DNA of 64,000 nucleotides from Streptomyces sp. NBC_01216 (lineage in GTDB: Bacteria > Actinomycetota > Actinomycetes > Streptomycetales > Streptomycetaceae): the NCBI RefSeq assembly GCF_035994945.1, contig NZ_CP108677.1, positions 4,774,001 through 4,838,000 on the forward strand. The letters are read 5' to 3'. This document shows, in pieces, positions 26,276 through 35,342 of this stretch (the stretch's first letter is position 1; each line of letters starts with the position of its first letter). Under the pieces are notes generated by a model that worked only from the letters and a program-made list of their open reading frames with translations, ran no database searches and was not told the DNA's origin. The position numbers were made by a program, and so were the translations under genes.

Positions 26276-27778
26276 ATGACGAAGACCGTCAACCACTGGA
26301 TCGGTGGCAAGACCGTCGAAGGCACGTCGGGCAACTGGGGCCCGGTCACCGACCCGGCCACCGGCGCCGTGACCACGCGGGTCGCGCTGGCCTCGGCGGA
26401 GGAGGTCGACGCGGCGGTGGCCGCCGCCAAGGCAGCCTTCGGGACCTGGGGCACGGCGTCGCTGGCCCAGCGCACCACCATCCTGTTCAGGTTCCGGGCG
26501 CTGCTCGACGCCAACCGCGACGCGATCGCCGAGCTGATCGTCGCCGAGCACGGCAAGGTGCACTCCGACGCGCTCGGCGAGGTGGCCCGCGGCCTGGAGA
26601 TCGTCGATCTCGCCTGCGGCATCACCACTCAGCTCAAGGGCGAGCTGTCCACCCAGGTCTCCCACCGGGTGGACGTGGCCGCGATCCGGCAGCCGGTCGG
26701 CGTGGTCGCCGGCATCACGCCCTTCAACTTCCCGGCCATGGTGCCGATGTGGATGTTCCCGATCGCCATCGCGTGCGGCAACACCTTCGTCCTCAAGCCG
26801 AGCGAGAAGGACCCCTCCGCCGCCCTGAAGATCGCCGAACTGCTCGCCGAGGCGGGGCTGCCGGACGGCGTCTTCAACGTCCTGCACGGGGACAAGGTGG
26901 CCGTCGACCGGCTCCTGGAGCACCCGGACGTCGCCGCCGTCTCCTTCGTCGGCTCCACCCCGATCGCCCGCCACATCCACACCACCGCGTCGGCCCGCGG
27001 CAAGCGGGTCCAGGCGCTGGGCGGTGCGAAGAACCACATGCTGGTCCTCCCCGACGCCGACCTCGACGCGGCGGCGGACGCGGCGGTCTCGGCCGCCTAC
27101 GGCTCCGCGGGAGAGCGCTGCATGGCGATCTCGGCGGTCGTCGCCGTCGGCCACATCGCCGACGAGCTGGTGGAGAAGATCCGCGAGCGCGCCGAGAAGA
27201 TCAAGATCGGCCCCGGCAACGACCCCGCCTCGGAGATGGGACCGCTGATCACGGCCGTCCACCGCGACAAGGTCGCCTCCTACGTCAAGGGCGCGGCGGA
27301 CGACGGCTGCGAGGTCGTCCTCGACGGCACCGGCTACACCGTCGAGGGGTTCGAGGACGGCCACTGGATCGGCCTCTCGCTCCTGGACCACGTCCCCACC
27401 ACCGCCAAGGCGTACCAGGACGAGATCTTCGGCCCGGTGCTCTGCGTCCTGCGCACCGAGACCTACGAGGAGGGCGTCGCCCTCATCAACGCCTCGCCGT
27501 TCGGCAACGGCACCGCGATCTTCACCCGCGACGGCGGCGCCGCCCGCCGCTTCCAGATGGAGATCCAGGCGGGCATGGTCGGCGTGAACGTGCCGATCCC
27601 CGTCCCCGTCGGCTACCACTCCTTCGGAGGCTGGAAGGACTCGCTCTTCGGCGACCACCACGTCTACGGAAACGACGGCGTCCACTTCTACACCCGGGGC
27701 AAGGTCGTCACGACCCGCTGGCCCGACCCGTCCGAGGCCCCTTCCGGTGTGGACCTGGGCTTCCCGCGCAACCACTGA
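26276..27778 (+). CDS. mmsA: CoA-acylating methylmalonate-semialdehyde dehydrogenase
   Basis: This 500-residue aldehyde dehydrogenase (MmsA/IolA) oxidises malonate or methylmalonate semialdehyde to acetyl- or propionyl-CoA, the final step of inositol and valine breakdown. It has the NAD-binding fold (GITPFNFPAMVPMWMFP, FVGSTPIARHI), ALGGAKNHMLVLPDAD and the catalytic Cys in GSAGERCMAIS. The ribosome site aaggag lies at the iolD stop, 13 bases before ATG 26276. As last gene of the iol operon it feeds central metabolism. A GC-rich interrupted hairpin (about 27805-27829) may end the transcript. Confidence 0.95.
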   Translation: MTKTVNHWIGGKTVEGTSGNWGPVTDPATGAVTTRVALASAEEVDAAVAAAKAAFGTWGTASLAQRTTILFRFRALLDANRDAIAELIVAEHGKVHSDALGEVARGLEIVDLACGITTQLKGELSTQVSHRVDVAAIRQPVGVVAGITPFNFPAMVPMWMFPIAIACGNTFVLKPSEKDPSAALKIAELLAEAGLPDGVFNVLHGDKVAVDRLLEHPDVAAVSFVGSTPIARHIHTTASARGKRVQALGGAKNHMLVLPDADLDAAADAAVSAAYGSAGERCMAISAVVAVGHIADELVEKIRERAEKIKIGPGNDPASEMGPLITAVHRDKVASYVKGAADDGCEVVLDGTGYTVEGFEDGHWIGLSLLDHVPTTAKAYQDEIFGPVLCVLRTETYEEGVALINASPFGNGTAIFTRDGGAARRFQMEIQAGMVGVNVPIPVPVGYHSFGGWKDSLFGDHHVYGNDGVHFYTRGKVVTTRWPDPSEAPSGVDLGFPRNH

Positions 27779-27943
27779 AGCCCGCCGAACCGCACCCCTC
27801 CGCACCCCCCTGCCCCCACGGGCGGGGGGACGCTCCCGCGGCTGTCGAGCCGCAGCGGCGAGGCCGGATACGGAACCACCGGTGCCGCTTCGTGTTCGTC
27901 CCCGCCCTTGGAACCCGGGGCCGGGGACACCAGACTTCTTCCC

Positions 27944-28648
27944 ATGACAGCCACCACCGAAGAGCGCTGGGAGCCCGTCCACGGCGCCCCCTACCACCCG
28001 GTCCCCTACCGCCCGGAGCGCATGGAGCCCGCGGAGTCCCTGACCCGCTCGGCAGAGCTGCGCGACCGGATGGGGCAGCGGCGCACGGTGCGCCGGTTCT
28101 CCTCCGACCCGGTGCCGGACCAGGTCGTACGGGACGCCATCGCCTGCGCGGCCACGGCACCCTCCGGTGCCCACCAGCAGCCCTGGACCTTCGTCCTGGT
28201 CCGGGACCCGGAGATCCGCCGGCGTATCCGCGAGGAAGCCGAGCGCGAGGAGGAGATCTCCTACGACGGCAGGCTCGGCGAGGAGTGGCTCGCCGCCCTG
28301 CGCCCGCTGGGCACGGACGCGGTGAAGACGCACCTCACGGACGCTCCGGCGCTGATCGTGGTCTTCCAGCAGCGGTACTGGCTGGGTGAGGCCGGCGTGA
28401 AACGGAAGCACTACTACGTGGACGAGTCCGTGGGTATCGCCGTCGGCATGCTGCTGTCCGCCCTGCACCTGTCGGGCCTGGCCGCGCTGGTCCACACGCC
28501 GAGCCCGATGCGCTTCCTCTCCCAGGTGCTGGGACGGCCCGAGAACGAGAAGGCATTCGCGGTGATCCCGGTCGGCTACCCGGCCGAGGACTGCCAAGTG
28601 CCGGACCTCAAGCGGAAGGCTCTGGACCAGGTGATGGTGGAGGTCTGA
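27944..28648 (+). CDS. Nitroreductase-family flavoprotein, iodotyrosine-deiodinase-like
   Basis: This 234-residue FMN-dependent nitroreductase-fold protein has the FMN-binding QRRTVRRFSSDPVP, TAPSGAHQQPWTFVLVRD, an active-site lid region EEEISYDGRLGEEWL, and LVHTPSPMRFLSQVLGRPENEKAF with IPVGYPAED. The lid plus HTPSPM pattern is closer to iodotyrosine deiodinase (IYD)-like enzymes than to classic nitroreductases. Substrate unknown. ATG 27944 has only a weak ribosome site. It lies 165 bases after mmsA. Confidence 0.82.
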   Translation: MTATTEERWEPVHGAPYHPVPYRPERMEPAESLTRSAELRDRMGQRRTVRRFSSDPVPDQVVRDAIACAATAPSGAHQQPWTFVLVRDPEIRRRIREEAEREEEISYDGRLGEEWLAALRPLGTDAVKTHLTDAPALIVVFQQRYWLGEAGVKRKHYYVDESVGIAVGMLLSALHLSGLAALVHTPSPMRFLSQVLGRPENEKAFAVIPVGYPAEDCQVPDLKRKALDQVMVEV

Positions 28649-29069
28649 CGGACTCGGGTGGTGCCGGCCGCTCCGGGCCCCGGGGTTCGGATCGGGTCTC
28701 GCGCGGGCCGGTCCGGTGTGACCGCACGTCCCGGCCGTCCGCCGAGGGCGAGTGCCAGGGGCGACCGCCGCGGCCGGGTGGAGGCGGACGGCCAGGAGCG
28801 TGCGGGCTCTCGACTCGCATGGGGTCGACCTTGCGCAGCTCACGGCGGGCCGGCGGGACGGACCGCGCGCCCCGCCGCCACCTCAGCGCCGGCGAGCGGT
28901 TCTGGTGCGAGGGTCTTGGCGTGCGTTCCGTCAGCCCACCTCCATGCCGTGGATCAGCCGCGGGCCCACGTCGACGCCGTGCACGGCCGGCCACGGGGCC
29001 CGCCTCCGCTGTCGCCGCAACCGGGCGTGCTCGCGCTCCTCGTACGCGACGAGGTACGGCCCGGACATC
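28649..29069. other. Gap upstream of the regulator remnant, no intact gene
   Basis: This is where the HTH and first half of a DUF5753 regulator would be expected. No frame gives the HTH motif. The frames seen are low-complexity Arg/Ala/Pro peptides. The sequence looks degenerate rather than regulatory. Confidence 0.4.
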
Positions 29070-29384
29070 ATGCGGGAACAAGTGCGCCACCTCCTGTGCG
29101 TCGCCGTCGAGCCCCACGTGACGTTCCAGGTGATCCCATTCGAGAAGGGCGCACACGCCGGGATGACCGGCAGCTCCGTGCACATGGACTTCCCGGACGC
29201 GGACGACCCCGAACTCGTCTCTCTGGACACGCCCGCCGGTGACCTGTTCCTCGAGTCGGAGGCCGAGATCCGGCGCTACGAGTCGATGTTCGAGCATCTT
29301 CAGGCAGTGGCCCTGGGGCCGGCCGACAGCCTCGATCTGCTGGCTGGGGTGGCAGAGGCGAGAGGCCGAGAGGAGGTGTGTGGC
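29070..29384 (+). pseudogene. Remnant of a DUF5753 (XRE-type) regulator
   Basis: This is the C-terminal half of the DUF5753 ligand-sensing domain. It is recognisable from MREQVRHLLCVAVEPHVTFQVIPFEKGAHAGMTGSS through the acidic LVSLDTPAGDLFLESEAEIRRYESMFEHLQAVAL and ending LDLLAGVAE. The N-terminal XRE helix-turn-helix is missing, and the usual stop codon is gone, so the frame reads straight into the following DUF397 gene. Such XRE-DUF5753 plus DUF397 pairs are frequent in Streptomyces. This one has lost its DNA-binding half and is probably inactive. Confidence 0.7.
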
Positions 29385-29585
29385 GTGCGACATGATCCTG
29401 CCGCGTCTGTGTGGCGGAGCAGCGGTCACAGCAGTGGCAACGGCCAGTGTGTCGAGGTCCGGGACGACCTGCCGGGCACCGTGCCGGTCCGGGACGGTAA
29501 GCGGACGGCGGGGCCTCACCTGGCCTTTGGCGCGCGTTCTTGGGAGTCGTCCGTCGGAGCGCTCAAGGAACGTCGTCTCGGGTGA
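29385..29585 (+). CDS. DUF397 domain protein
   Basis: This is a 66-residue DUF397 protein: VWRSSGHSSGNGQCVEVRD, PVRDGKRTAGPHLAFGARSWESSVGALK. These small proteins usually partner an XRE-DUF5753 regulator (as in the BldB/WhiJ-type and Scr systems of Streptomyces). GTG 29385 is chosen because aggagg lies 8 bases upstream. Its partner directly upstream is a remnant, so the gene is orphaned. Confidence 0.8.
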   Translation: MRHDPAASVWRSSGHSSGNGQCVEVRDDLPGTVPVRDGKRTAGPHLAFGARSWESSVGALKERRLG

Positions 29586-29665
29586 CCGAGTGCGTGGGGG
29601 ACCACGCTGCCCCCTCCGCGACAACGCGCGGCCGGGCGGCGCGGTCCCGGTGTTCACGCCCCGGG

Positions 29666-29737
29666 CGCGGAGGACGACAGGTCTGTCCCCCTCGCGGGCT
29701 CCCCTCCGCGAGGGGGACAGACCTGTCGTCCTCCGCG
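29666..29737. repeat. Perfect 32-bp palindrome with 8-base loop
   Basis: The two 32-base arms (29666-29697 and 29706-29737) are exact reverse complements, beginning cgcggaggacgac and ending gtcgtcctccgcg, around the loop gctcccct. It is followed by taaaac. It lies between the DUF397 gene and the DUF4291 gene, 45 bases upstream of the latter's ATG. It may be a very strong terminator or an RNA hairpin acting on the downstream gene. Confidence 0.9.
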
Positions 29738-29782
29738 TAAAACGACTGGCCCCGGAGGAGCGTGAGCCACCACTCTGAGGCC

Positions 29783-30388
29783 ATGCCCCTCCCCGTTCAG
29801 CCCCCCAAGCACCAGATCCGGGCCGTCCACACCGACACGACGGTGACCGTCTACCAGGCGTACAACCCGTCGATCGGCCTCCCGACGGCCCGCGACGGGC
29901 GCTTTCCCGTCGCCTGGAAGAGGGAGCGGATGACCTGGATCAAGCCTTCCTTCCTGTGGATGATGTACCGCTGCGGCTGGGGACTGAAGGATGGTCAGCA
30001 GACGGTCCTCGCCGTCGAGATCAGCCGGGCGGGCCTGATCTGGGCGCTGCGGCACGCGTGCCTCTCGCGTCATGTTCCGGAACTCCACGGTGACCGGGTC
30101 GCGTGGAAGCGGGAGCTGAAGCGCGCGCCGACGCGCGTGCAGTGGGACCCGGAGCGGGACCTCCACCTCCGCGCCCTGCCCTACCGGTCCCTGCAACTCG
30201 GGCTGGCGGGGGAGGCGACCGCGCGCTATGCGGACGAGTGGATCGTCGGGGTCGAGGACGTGACCCCCCTGGCGCGAGAAGTCCATGCCCGTGTCCGGGC
30301 CGGCGCGCTCGAGGAGGCGACCGCGCTGTTGCCCCGGGAGACGCCTCTCACGGTGGCGGACGAGGTGCTCGACCGGCTGGGGCGATAG
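29783..30388 (+). CDS. DUF4291 family protein
   Basis: This 201-residue protein of the DUF4291 family is recognised by KHQIRAVHTDTTVTVYQAY, GRFPVAWKRERMTWIKPSFLWMMYRCGWG and TVLAVEISRAGLIWAL. It looks cytosolic, with no signal or membrane segment. No biochemical role is established as far as I know. The start is uncertain: ATG 29783 lacks a near ribosome site, while ggaggag at 29754-29760 is very close to an in-frame GTG at 29762. The strong palindrome just upstream would isolate or regulate it. Confidence 0.85.
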   Translation: MPLPVQPPKHQIRAVHTDTTVTVYQAYNPSIGLPTARDGRFPVAWKRERMTWIKPSFLWMMYRCGWGLKDGQQTVLAVEISRAGLIWALRHACLSRHVPELHGDRVAWKRELKRAPTRVQWDPERDLHLRALPYRSLQLGLAGEATARYADEWIVGVEDVTPLAREVHARVRAGALEEATALLPRETPLTVADEVLDRLGR

Positions 30389-30598
30389 ACCGCCCGTCAT
30401 CCGTCACCGCCACCCGCCATCCGAGCCGTGGTCGTGGTCGTCGCGGGTCGCCGGCCCGACGGCGTGGGAGATTGCCCGGCCCGACCGGCCGCGACATGAT
30501 CGTTTCCTCGGTCGTGGCGGCGACACAGGGGACCTTGCCTGCCGCAGCCCTGCCCAACGGCCACGGCTGGGTGCCGCGGCCGCACCGGAGGAGGCGGA

Positions 30599-31483
30599 AT
30601 GCACGAGGTGCGCGAGGACTTCGTCACGACGGACGACGGCGTGCGACTGCGCTATCTGGAGGCGGGCAGCGGTCCCGACATGCTCCTCGTCCCCGGCTGG
30701 TCGCAGACCGCCGCGCAGTGGAAGCACCAGATCTCCGACTTCGCCCGGACCCACCACGTCGTCGCGGTCGACCACCGCGGCCACGGCGGATCCGACAAGC
30801 CCGACCACGGATACCGGGTCGCCCGGCTGTCGACGGACCTCCACCAACTCATCCACCGACTGGACCTCACGGAGGTCGTCTGGGTCGCGCACTCCATGGG
30901 GTGCGCGCTGGCCTGGTCCTACTGGGACCTGTACGGCGGGGACCGTCTGGCCCGCCTGGTGCTGTTCGACGAACCCGCCGTGCTGCTCCGGCAGCCGTAC
31001 TGGCCGGACGGCACGGCCGAACGTCTCGGCGCGTTGTACGGCCTCGGACAGATCGCCGACGTCGTCGCCGGGCTCCGCGACCCCCGTGCGGACGCCGAGG
31101 CCCTCAGCGCGGGATTCCTGGACGCCATGTGGACGCCCGCCGCCGAGGAGTCGGACCGCGCGTGGGTCGTCGCCCAGAACCTGCTCCTGCCCAGGGAGTA
31201 CGCGGGCAGACTGCTGTTCGACAACGTCATGCAGGACTGGCGAGACGTACTGCCGAGGATCACGGTGCCGACCCTGGTCCTCGGCGGAGACGACAGCGTG
31301 ATCCCGTCCGCCGCTGCCCGCGCGGTGGCGGCGGCCATCCCCGGAGCGTCGGTGCGCATCCTCCGGGAACGCTCCAGCCACTTCGCCTTCTGGGAGAACC
31401 CCGCCGCCTTCAACCAGGAGATCCGGTCCTTCCTCGACGCCGCTTCCGACGCCTTCCGCGCGACCGCCCGCGACACCGGCTGA
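30599..31483 (+). CDS. Alpha/beta hydrolase
   Basis: This is a 294-residue soluble alpha/beta-fold hydrolase. It has the oxyanion strand LLVPGWSQTAAQW, VDHRGHGGSDKPDHGYR, the nucleophile elbow AHSMGCA (Ser about residue 102), Asp in LVLGGDDSVIP and His in RSSHFAFWENP. The pattern matches non-haem-type esterases, lactonases and haloperoxidase-like hydrolases. The substrate is unknown. A strong ggaggagg precedes ATG 30599. It stands alone. Confidence 0.88.
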   Translation: MHEVREDFVTTDDGVRLRYLEAGSGPDMLLVPGWSQTAAQWKHQISDFARTHHVVAVDHRGHGGSDKPDHGYRVARLSTDLHQLIHRLDLTEVVWVAHSMGCALAWSYWDLYGGDRLARLVLFDEPAVLLRQPYWPDGTAERLGALYGLGQIADVVAGLRDPRADAEALSAGFLDAMWTPAAEESDRAWVVAQNLLLPREYAGRLLFDNVMQDWRDVLPRITVPTLVLGGDDSVIPSAAARAVAAAIPGASVRILRERSSHFAFWENPAAFNQEIRSFLDAASDAFRATARDTG

Positions 31484-31713
31484 CACACCGCGGCGCCCGG
31501 GACCGCGACCTGAACCGGGAGCGGACCGGGACCGAAGCCGGGTGCCGACGGCGTGTCCGGCGGGCCCCGGTGCGGGGGCCGGGAGGCGCGTGCCCGGCCC
31601 CCGCACCGGGACGTGTCGGGATGCCGGGGCGCTCCGAGACATACGCCTTCCCGGCGGGCGGCCGGTCTCGGCCGTCCGACGGCCGTGCCGCGGCGGCCCG
31701 TAGGCTCGGACCC

Positions 31714-34467
31714 ATGCAGCTCCGACTTCCCCGGTGGGCCGCGGTCACCGCCGCCCTGGCCGTGCTCGCCGGCGCCGGCACCTGGACGACCGTCGCCTCG
31801 GACGAACCCTCGCCCGTGGACCGCGTGGACCAGGTGATCGACGTGCCCGGGGCGCGGATCGACACCTCGTACTTCACCGGCGGGGGCGGCGGACGTCGCC
31901 CTGCCGTGCTGCTCGGGCACGGCTTCGGCGGGTCCAAGGACGACGTCCGCGCCCAGGCGGAGACACTCGCCCGCGACGGCTACGCCGTCCTGACCTGGTC
32001 CGCGCGCGGCTTCGGCGCCTCCACCGGACAGATCGGGCTCAACGACCCCGCGCACGAGGTCAAGGACGTCCGGAGACTCGTCGACTGGCTGGCGAAGCGC
32101 CCCGAGGTCCGGCTGGACAAGGACGGCGACCCGCGCGTCGGCGTCACCGGCGCGTCCTACGGCGGCGCGATCTCACTGCTCGCCGCCGGGTACGACCCGC
32201 GGGTCGACGCGATCGCACCGCAGATCACCTACTGGAACCTCTCCGACGCGCTCTTCCCGGACGGCGTCTTCAAGAAGCTCTGGGCCGGGATCTTCTTCTC
32301 GGCGGGCGCCGCGAGCGCGGACACCGCGGGTACCGGCCGGCAGCCCGAGGCCCCGGCTCGCCCCACCGGCCCGCAGCCCGGGGCACGGCAGCCCGGGGAA
32401 CCGCGGTCGGCCACGCCCGGTTCGGCCGCTGGTTCCGCCGGGAACGCGTGTGGACGCTTCACGCCCGAACTGTGCGCCATGTACCAGCGCGTCGCCGTCG
32501 CGGGAAAGCCCGACGCCGCCGCCCGCGCCCTGCTCGAAGCGCGCAGCCCCTCCGCCGTCGGAGACCGCGTCAAGGTGCCCACCCTCATCGTCCAGGGCCA
32601 GTCCGACTCCCTCTTCCCGCTCTCGCACGCCGACGCCATGGCGCACACGATCGCCGCGCACGGCGCGCCCGTCGCCGTCGACTGGATCGCCGGCGGTCAT
32701 GACGGCGGCAACCGTGAGAGCGACCGGGTCGAAGCCCGGATCGGAACCTGGTTCGACCGCTACCTGAAGGGCGACGAAACCGTCGACACCGGGCCCGCGT
32801 TCCGGGTCAGCCGCACCGGAGGAGTCGACTCCACCGACGGTCGCGCCACGCTGCGCGGGGCGACCTCCGACACCTATCCGGGGCTCTCCGCGGACGGCCG
32901 GACCGTCGCGCTCGGCCCGAGCGGCCCGGTCTCCTTCCGAAACCCGGCCGGCGCCACCCCACCCGGCGTCTCCGCCGTCCCCGGCCTCGGCGGCGGACTT
33001 CCCCAGCTCTCCTCTCTCGGCCTCGGCCTCTCCCTGGACTTCCCCGGCCAGTACGCCGCCTTCGACGCGGCACCGCTGGACCGGGCGCTGCGGATCACCG
33101 GCTCGCCCACGGTCCGTGTCAAGGTCACCTCCGACAGCGCCGACGGCTCCGCCGTCCTGTTCGCCAAGGTGTACGACGTCGCCGCCGACGGACGGCGTCA
33201 GGTGCTGCCCGCACAGCTCGTCGCCCCCGTACGGGTCGAGGACGCGCGCGAGGGCAGGACCGTGCGGCTGACGCTGCCCGCCGTCGACCACGAGATCGAG
33301 GCGGGCCACCGCCTGCGACTGGTGCTCGCCGCCACCGACCTCGGCTACGCCTCCCCGGTCGCCCCCGCCACCTACACGGTCGCGGTCGAGAGCGGACTGA
33401 CCGTGCCGACCGCGCCCGCCGTCACCACTCAGACGGCCGGACTGCCCTGGTGGGTCGTGGGCCTGCCGCTCGCCGGTGCCGTGATCGCCGCCGCCCTGCT
33501 GCTCACCGCGCGGCGCCGGGCCGCCGCGCCCGCCCCGGACCCGGCACTCGCGCCCGTACCGCTCCTGATCTCCGGTCTCGGCAAGAAGTACGCGGGCGGT
33601 GACCGCTACAGCGTCCGGGACCTCTCCTTCCGCGTCGAGCAGGGCCAGGTGCTCGGTCTGCTCGGACCCAACGGGGCGGGGAAGACCACCACCCTGCGGA
33701 TGCTGATGGGCCTGATCACCCCCGACGAGGGGGAGATCAGAGTCTTCGGCCAGGCGGTCCGGCCCGGTGCCCCCGTCCTCTCCCGGGTCGGCTCCTTCGT
33801 CGAGGGCGCCGGTTTCCTTCCACACCTGTCCGGGCGGGAGAACCTGGAGCTGTACTGGAAGGCCACCGGCCGCCCCGCCGAGGACGCGCACCTCGACGAA
33901 GCCCTGCGGATCGCGGACCTGGGCGGCGCGCTGGCGCGCGCCGTCCGGACGTACTCCCAGGGCATGCGGCAGCGGCTCGCGATCGCCCAGGCGATGCTCG
34001 GCCTGCCCGACCTGCTGATCCTCGACGAACCGACCAACGGGCTGGACCCGCCGCAGATCCGCGAGATGCGGGACGTCATGATCCGTTACGCGGCCTGCGG
34101 CCGGACCGTCATCGTCTCCAGCCATCTCCTCTCCGAGGTCGAGCAGTCCTGCACCCATCTCGTGGTCATGGACCGTGGGCGGCTCGTCCAGGCCGGACCG
34201 GTCGCGGAGATCATCGGCGCGGGCGACGTCCTGCTGGTGACCGTCGGCGACACCGTCCCCGGACCGCTCGTCGAGAAGATCGCCGCGCTGCCCGGCGTCG
34301 GCTCGGCGGAGCGCGCCGAAGGCGGCCTCCTGGTCCGCCTCGACGGGGCCGACGCGACGACCCTGATCGGCGAACTCGTCCGGCTGGACGTCCCCGTGAC
34401 CGGTGTGGGACCGCACCGGCGCCTGGAGGACGCGTTCCTGACCCTGATCTCGGGAGGCTCGGCATGA
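31714..34467 (+). CDS. Fusion: membrane-tethered X-prolyl-peptidase-like hydrolase + ABC ATPase
   Basis: This 917-residue chain has two enzyme parts. After an N-terminal signal anchor (AAVTAALAVLAGAG) comes a CocE/X-prolyl-dipeptidyl-peptidase-like alpha/beta hydrolase with Ser in GASYGG (about residue 148), Asp in GQSDSLFP (about 298) and His in GGHDGG (about 329), then a PepX-C-like beta-sandwich. A transmembrane helix (WWVVGLPLAGAVIAAALLL, about 580-600) leads to a cytoplasmic ABC ATPase with Walker A GPNGAGKTT (about 651), signature YSQGMRQRL and Walker B LLILDEPTNGLD. Predicted topology puts the hydrolase outside and the ATPase inside. The permease gene overlaps by four bases, so together they should form a transporter with a built-in peptidase or esterase. 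The start ATG 31714 follows no strong ribosome site. Confidence 0.88.
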   Translation: MQLRLPRWAAVTAALAVLAGAGTWTTVASDEPSPVDRVDQVIDVPGARIDTSYFTGGGGGRRPAVLLGHGFGGSKDDVRAQAETLARDGYAVLTWSARGFGASTGQIGLNDPAHEVKDVRRLVDWLAKRPEVRLDKDGDPRVGVTGASYGGAISLLAAGYDPRVDAIAPQITYWNLSDALFPDGVFKKLWAGIFFSAGAASADTAGTGRQPEAPARPTGPQPGARQPGEPRSATPGSAAGSAGNACGRFTPELCAMYQRVAVAGKPDAAARALLEARSPSAVGDRVKVPTLIVQGQSDSLFPLSHADAMAHTIAAHGAPVAVDWIAGGHDGGNRESDRVEARIGTWFDRYLKGDETVDTGPAFRVSRTGGVDSTDGRATLRGATSDTYPGLSADGRTVALGPSGPVSFRNPAGATPPGVSAVPGLGGGLPQLSSLGLGLSLDFPGQYAAFDAAPLDRALRITGSPTVRVKVTSDSADGSAVLFAKVYDVAADGRRQVLPAQLVAPVRVEDAREGRTVRLTLPAVDHEIEAGHRLRLVLAATDLGYASPVAPATYTVAVESGLTVPTAPAVTTQTAGLPWWVVGLPLAGAVIAAALLLTARRRAAAPAPDPALAPVPLLISGLGKKYAGGDRYSVRDLSFRVEQGQVLGLLGPNGAGKTTTLRMLMGLITPDEGEIRVFGQAVRPGAPVLSRVGSFVEGAGFLPHLSGRENLELYWKATGRPAEDAHLDEALRIADLGGALARAVRTYSQGMRQRLAIAQAMLGLPDLLILDEPTNGLDPPQIREMRDVMIRYAACGRTVIVSSHLLSEVEQSCTHLVVMDRGRLVQAGPVAEIIGAGDVLLVTVGDTVPGPLVEKIAALPGVGSAERAEGGLLVRLDGADATTLIGELVRLDVPVTGVGPHRRLEDAFLTLISGGSA

Positions 34468-35321
34468 GCACACCGCTCGACACCGCGCCCGGCTACCGTC
34501 CGCGGCACACCCTGCCGCTGCGCGTCGAGGCCGTACGGCAGCTCAAGCGCCGCCGCACCCTCGTCATGGGAGCGGTGCTCGCCGCCCTGCCGTTCGTCCT
34601 GATCATCGCGTTCGCCATCGGAGGCGGCCCGGATGGCAACGGCACCGGACGCATCACCCTGATGGACACGGCGACCGCGTCCGCCGCGAACTTCGCGGCC
34701 ACCTGCCTCTTCGTCTCTGCCGGCTTCCTCCTCGTGATCCCGGTGGCGCTCTTCTGCGGAGACACCGTGGCCTCCGAGGCCGGCTGGTCCTCCCTGCGCT
34801 ACCTCCTGGCCGCACCCGTGCCCCGGGCCCGGTTGCTGTGGTCCAAGCTCACCGTGGCACTCGCCTTCAGCGCCGCGTCGATGGTGCTGCTGCCTCTGGT
34901 CGCCCTGGCCGCGGGCACGGTCGCCTACGGGTGGGGACCACTGCGCCTGCCCACCGGCGGATCGCTGCCCGCCGGTGACTCCCTGCCCCGGCTGGGGCTG
35001 GCCGTCGCGTTCATCTTCGTCTCCCAACTGGTCACCGCAGGACTGGCGTTCTGGCTCTCCACCCGTACCGACGCCGCCCTGGGCGCGGTCGGCGGAGCGG
35101 TCGGCCTCACGATCGTCGGCAATGTCCTGGACGCCGTCACCGCGCTTGGCTCCTGGCGCGACTTCCTGCCCGCCCACTGGCAGTTCGCCTGGGCGGACGC
35201 ACTCCAGCCGCAGCTGGAGTGGGGTGGCATGGCGAAGGGGGCGGCGATCTCGGTGACCTACGCGCTGGTCCTCTTCGCCCTGGCCTTCCGGGGGTTCGCC
35301 CGCAAGGACATCGTGTCGTAG
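34464..35321 (+). CDS. ABC-2-type permease partner of the hydrolase-ATPase fusion
   Basis: This 285-residue membrane protein has about six hydrophobic segments (VLAALPFVLIIAFAIGG, FLLVIPVALFCGD, LAFSAASMVLLPLVALAAG, LGLAVAFIFVSQLVTAGLAFW, and others), typical of ABC-2 permeases. Its ATG overlaps the stop of the fusion gene (ATGA), so the two are co-translated and form the membrane pore. The residues DTVASEAGWSSLRYLLAAPV are the usual coupling helix region. What is transported is unknown. A terminator begins 37 bases after the stop. Confidence 0.87.
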   Translation: MSTPLDTAPGYRPRHTLPLRVEAVRQLKRRRTLVMGAVLAALPFVLIIAFAIGGGPDGNGTGRITLMDTATASAANFAATCLFVSAGFLLVIPVALFCGDTVASEAGWSSLRYLLAAPVPRARLLWSKLTVALAFSAASMVLLPLVALAAGTVAYGWGPLRLPTGGSLPAGDSLPRLGLAVAFIFVSQLVTAGLAFWLSTRTDAALGAVGGAVGLTIVGNVLDAVTALGSWRDFLPAHWQFAWADALQPQLEWGGMAKGAAISVTYALVLFALAFRGFARKDIVS

Positions 35322-35342
35322 GTCCCGTCACCCGGCCCGTCA

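Noticed and set aside
27800..27830. Perfect terminator after mmsA
   Set aside because: The GC hairpin has a bulge and a C-run instead of clean pairing, so it is mentioned but not listed.
28752..29069. Intact N-terminal HTH of the DUF5753 regulator
   Set aside because: No frame on either strand gives an XRE HTH; the open frame reads random Arg/Pro-rich peptide up to the domain remnant.
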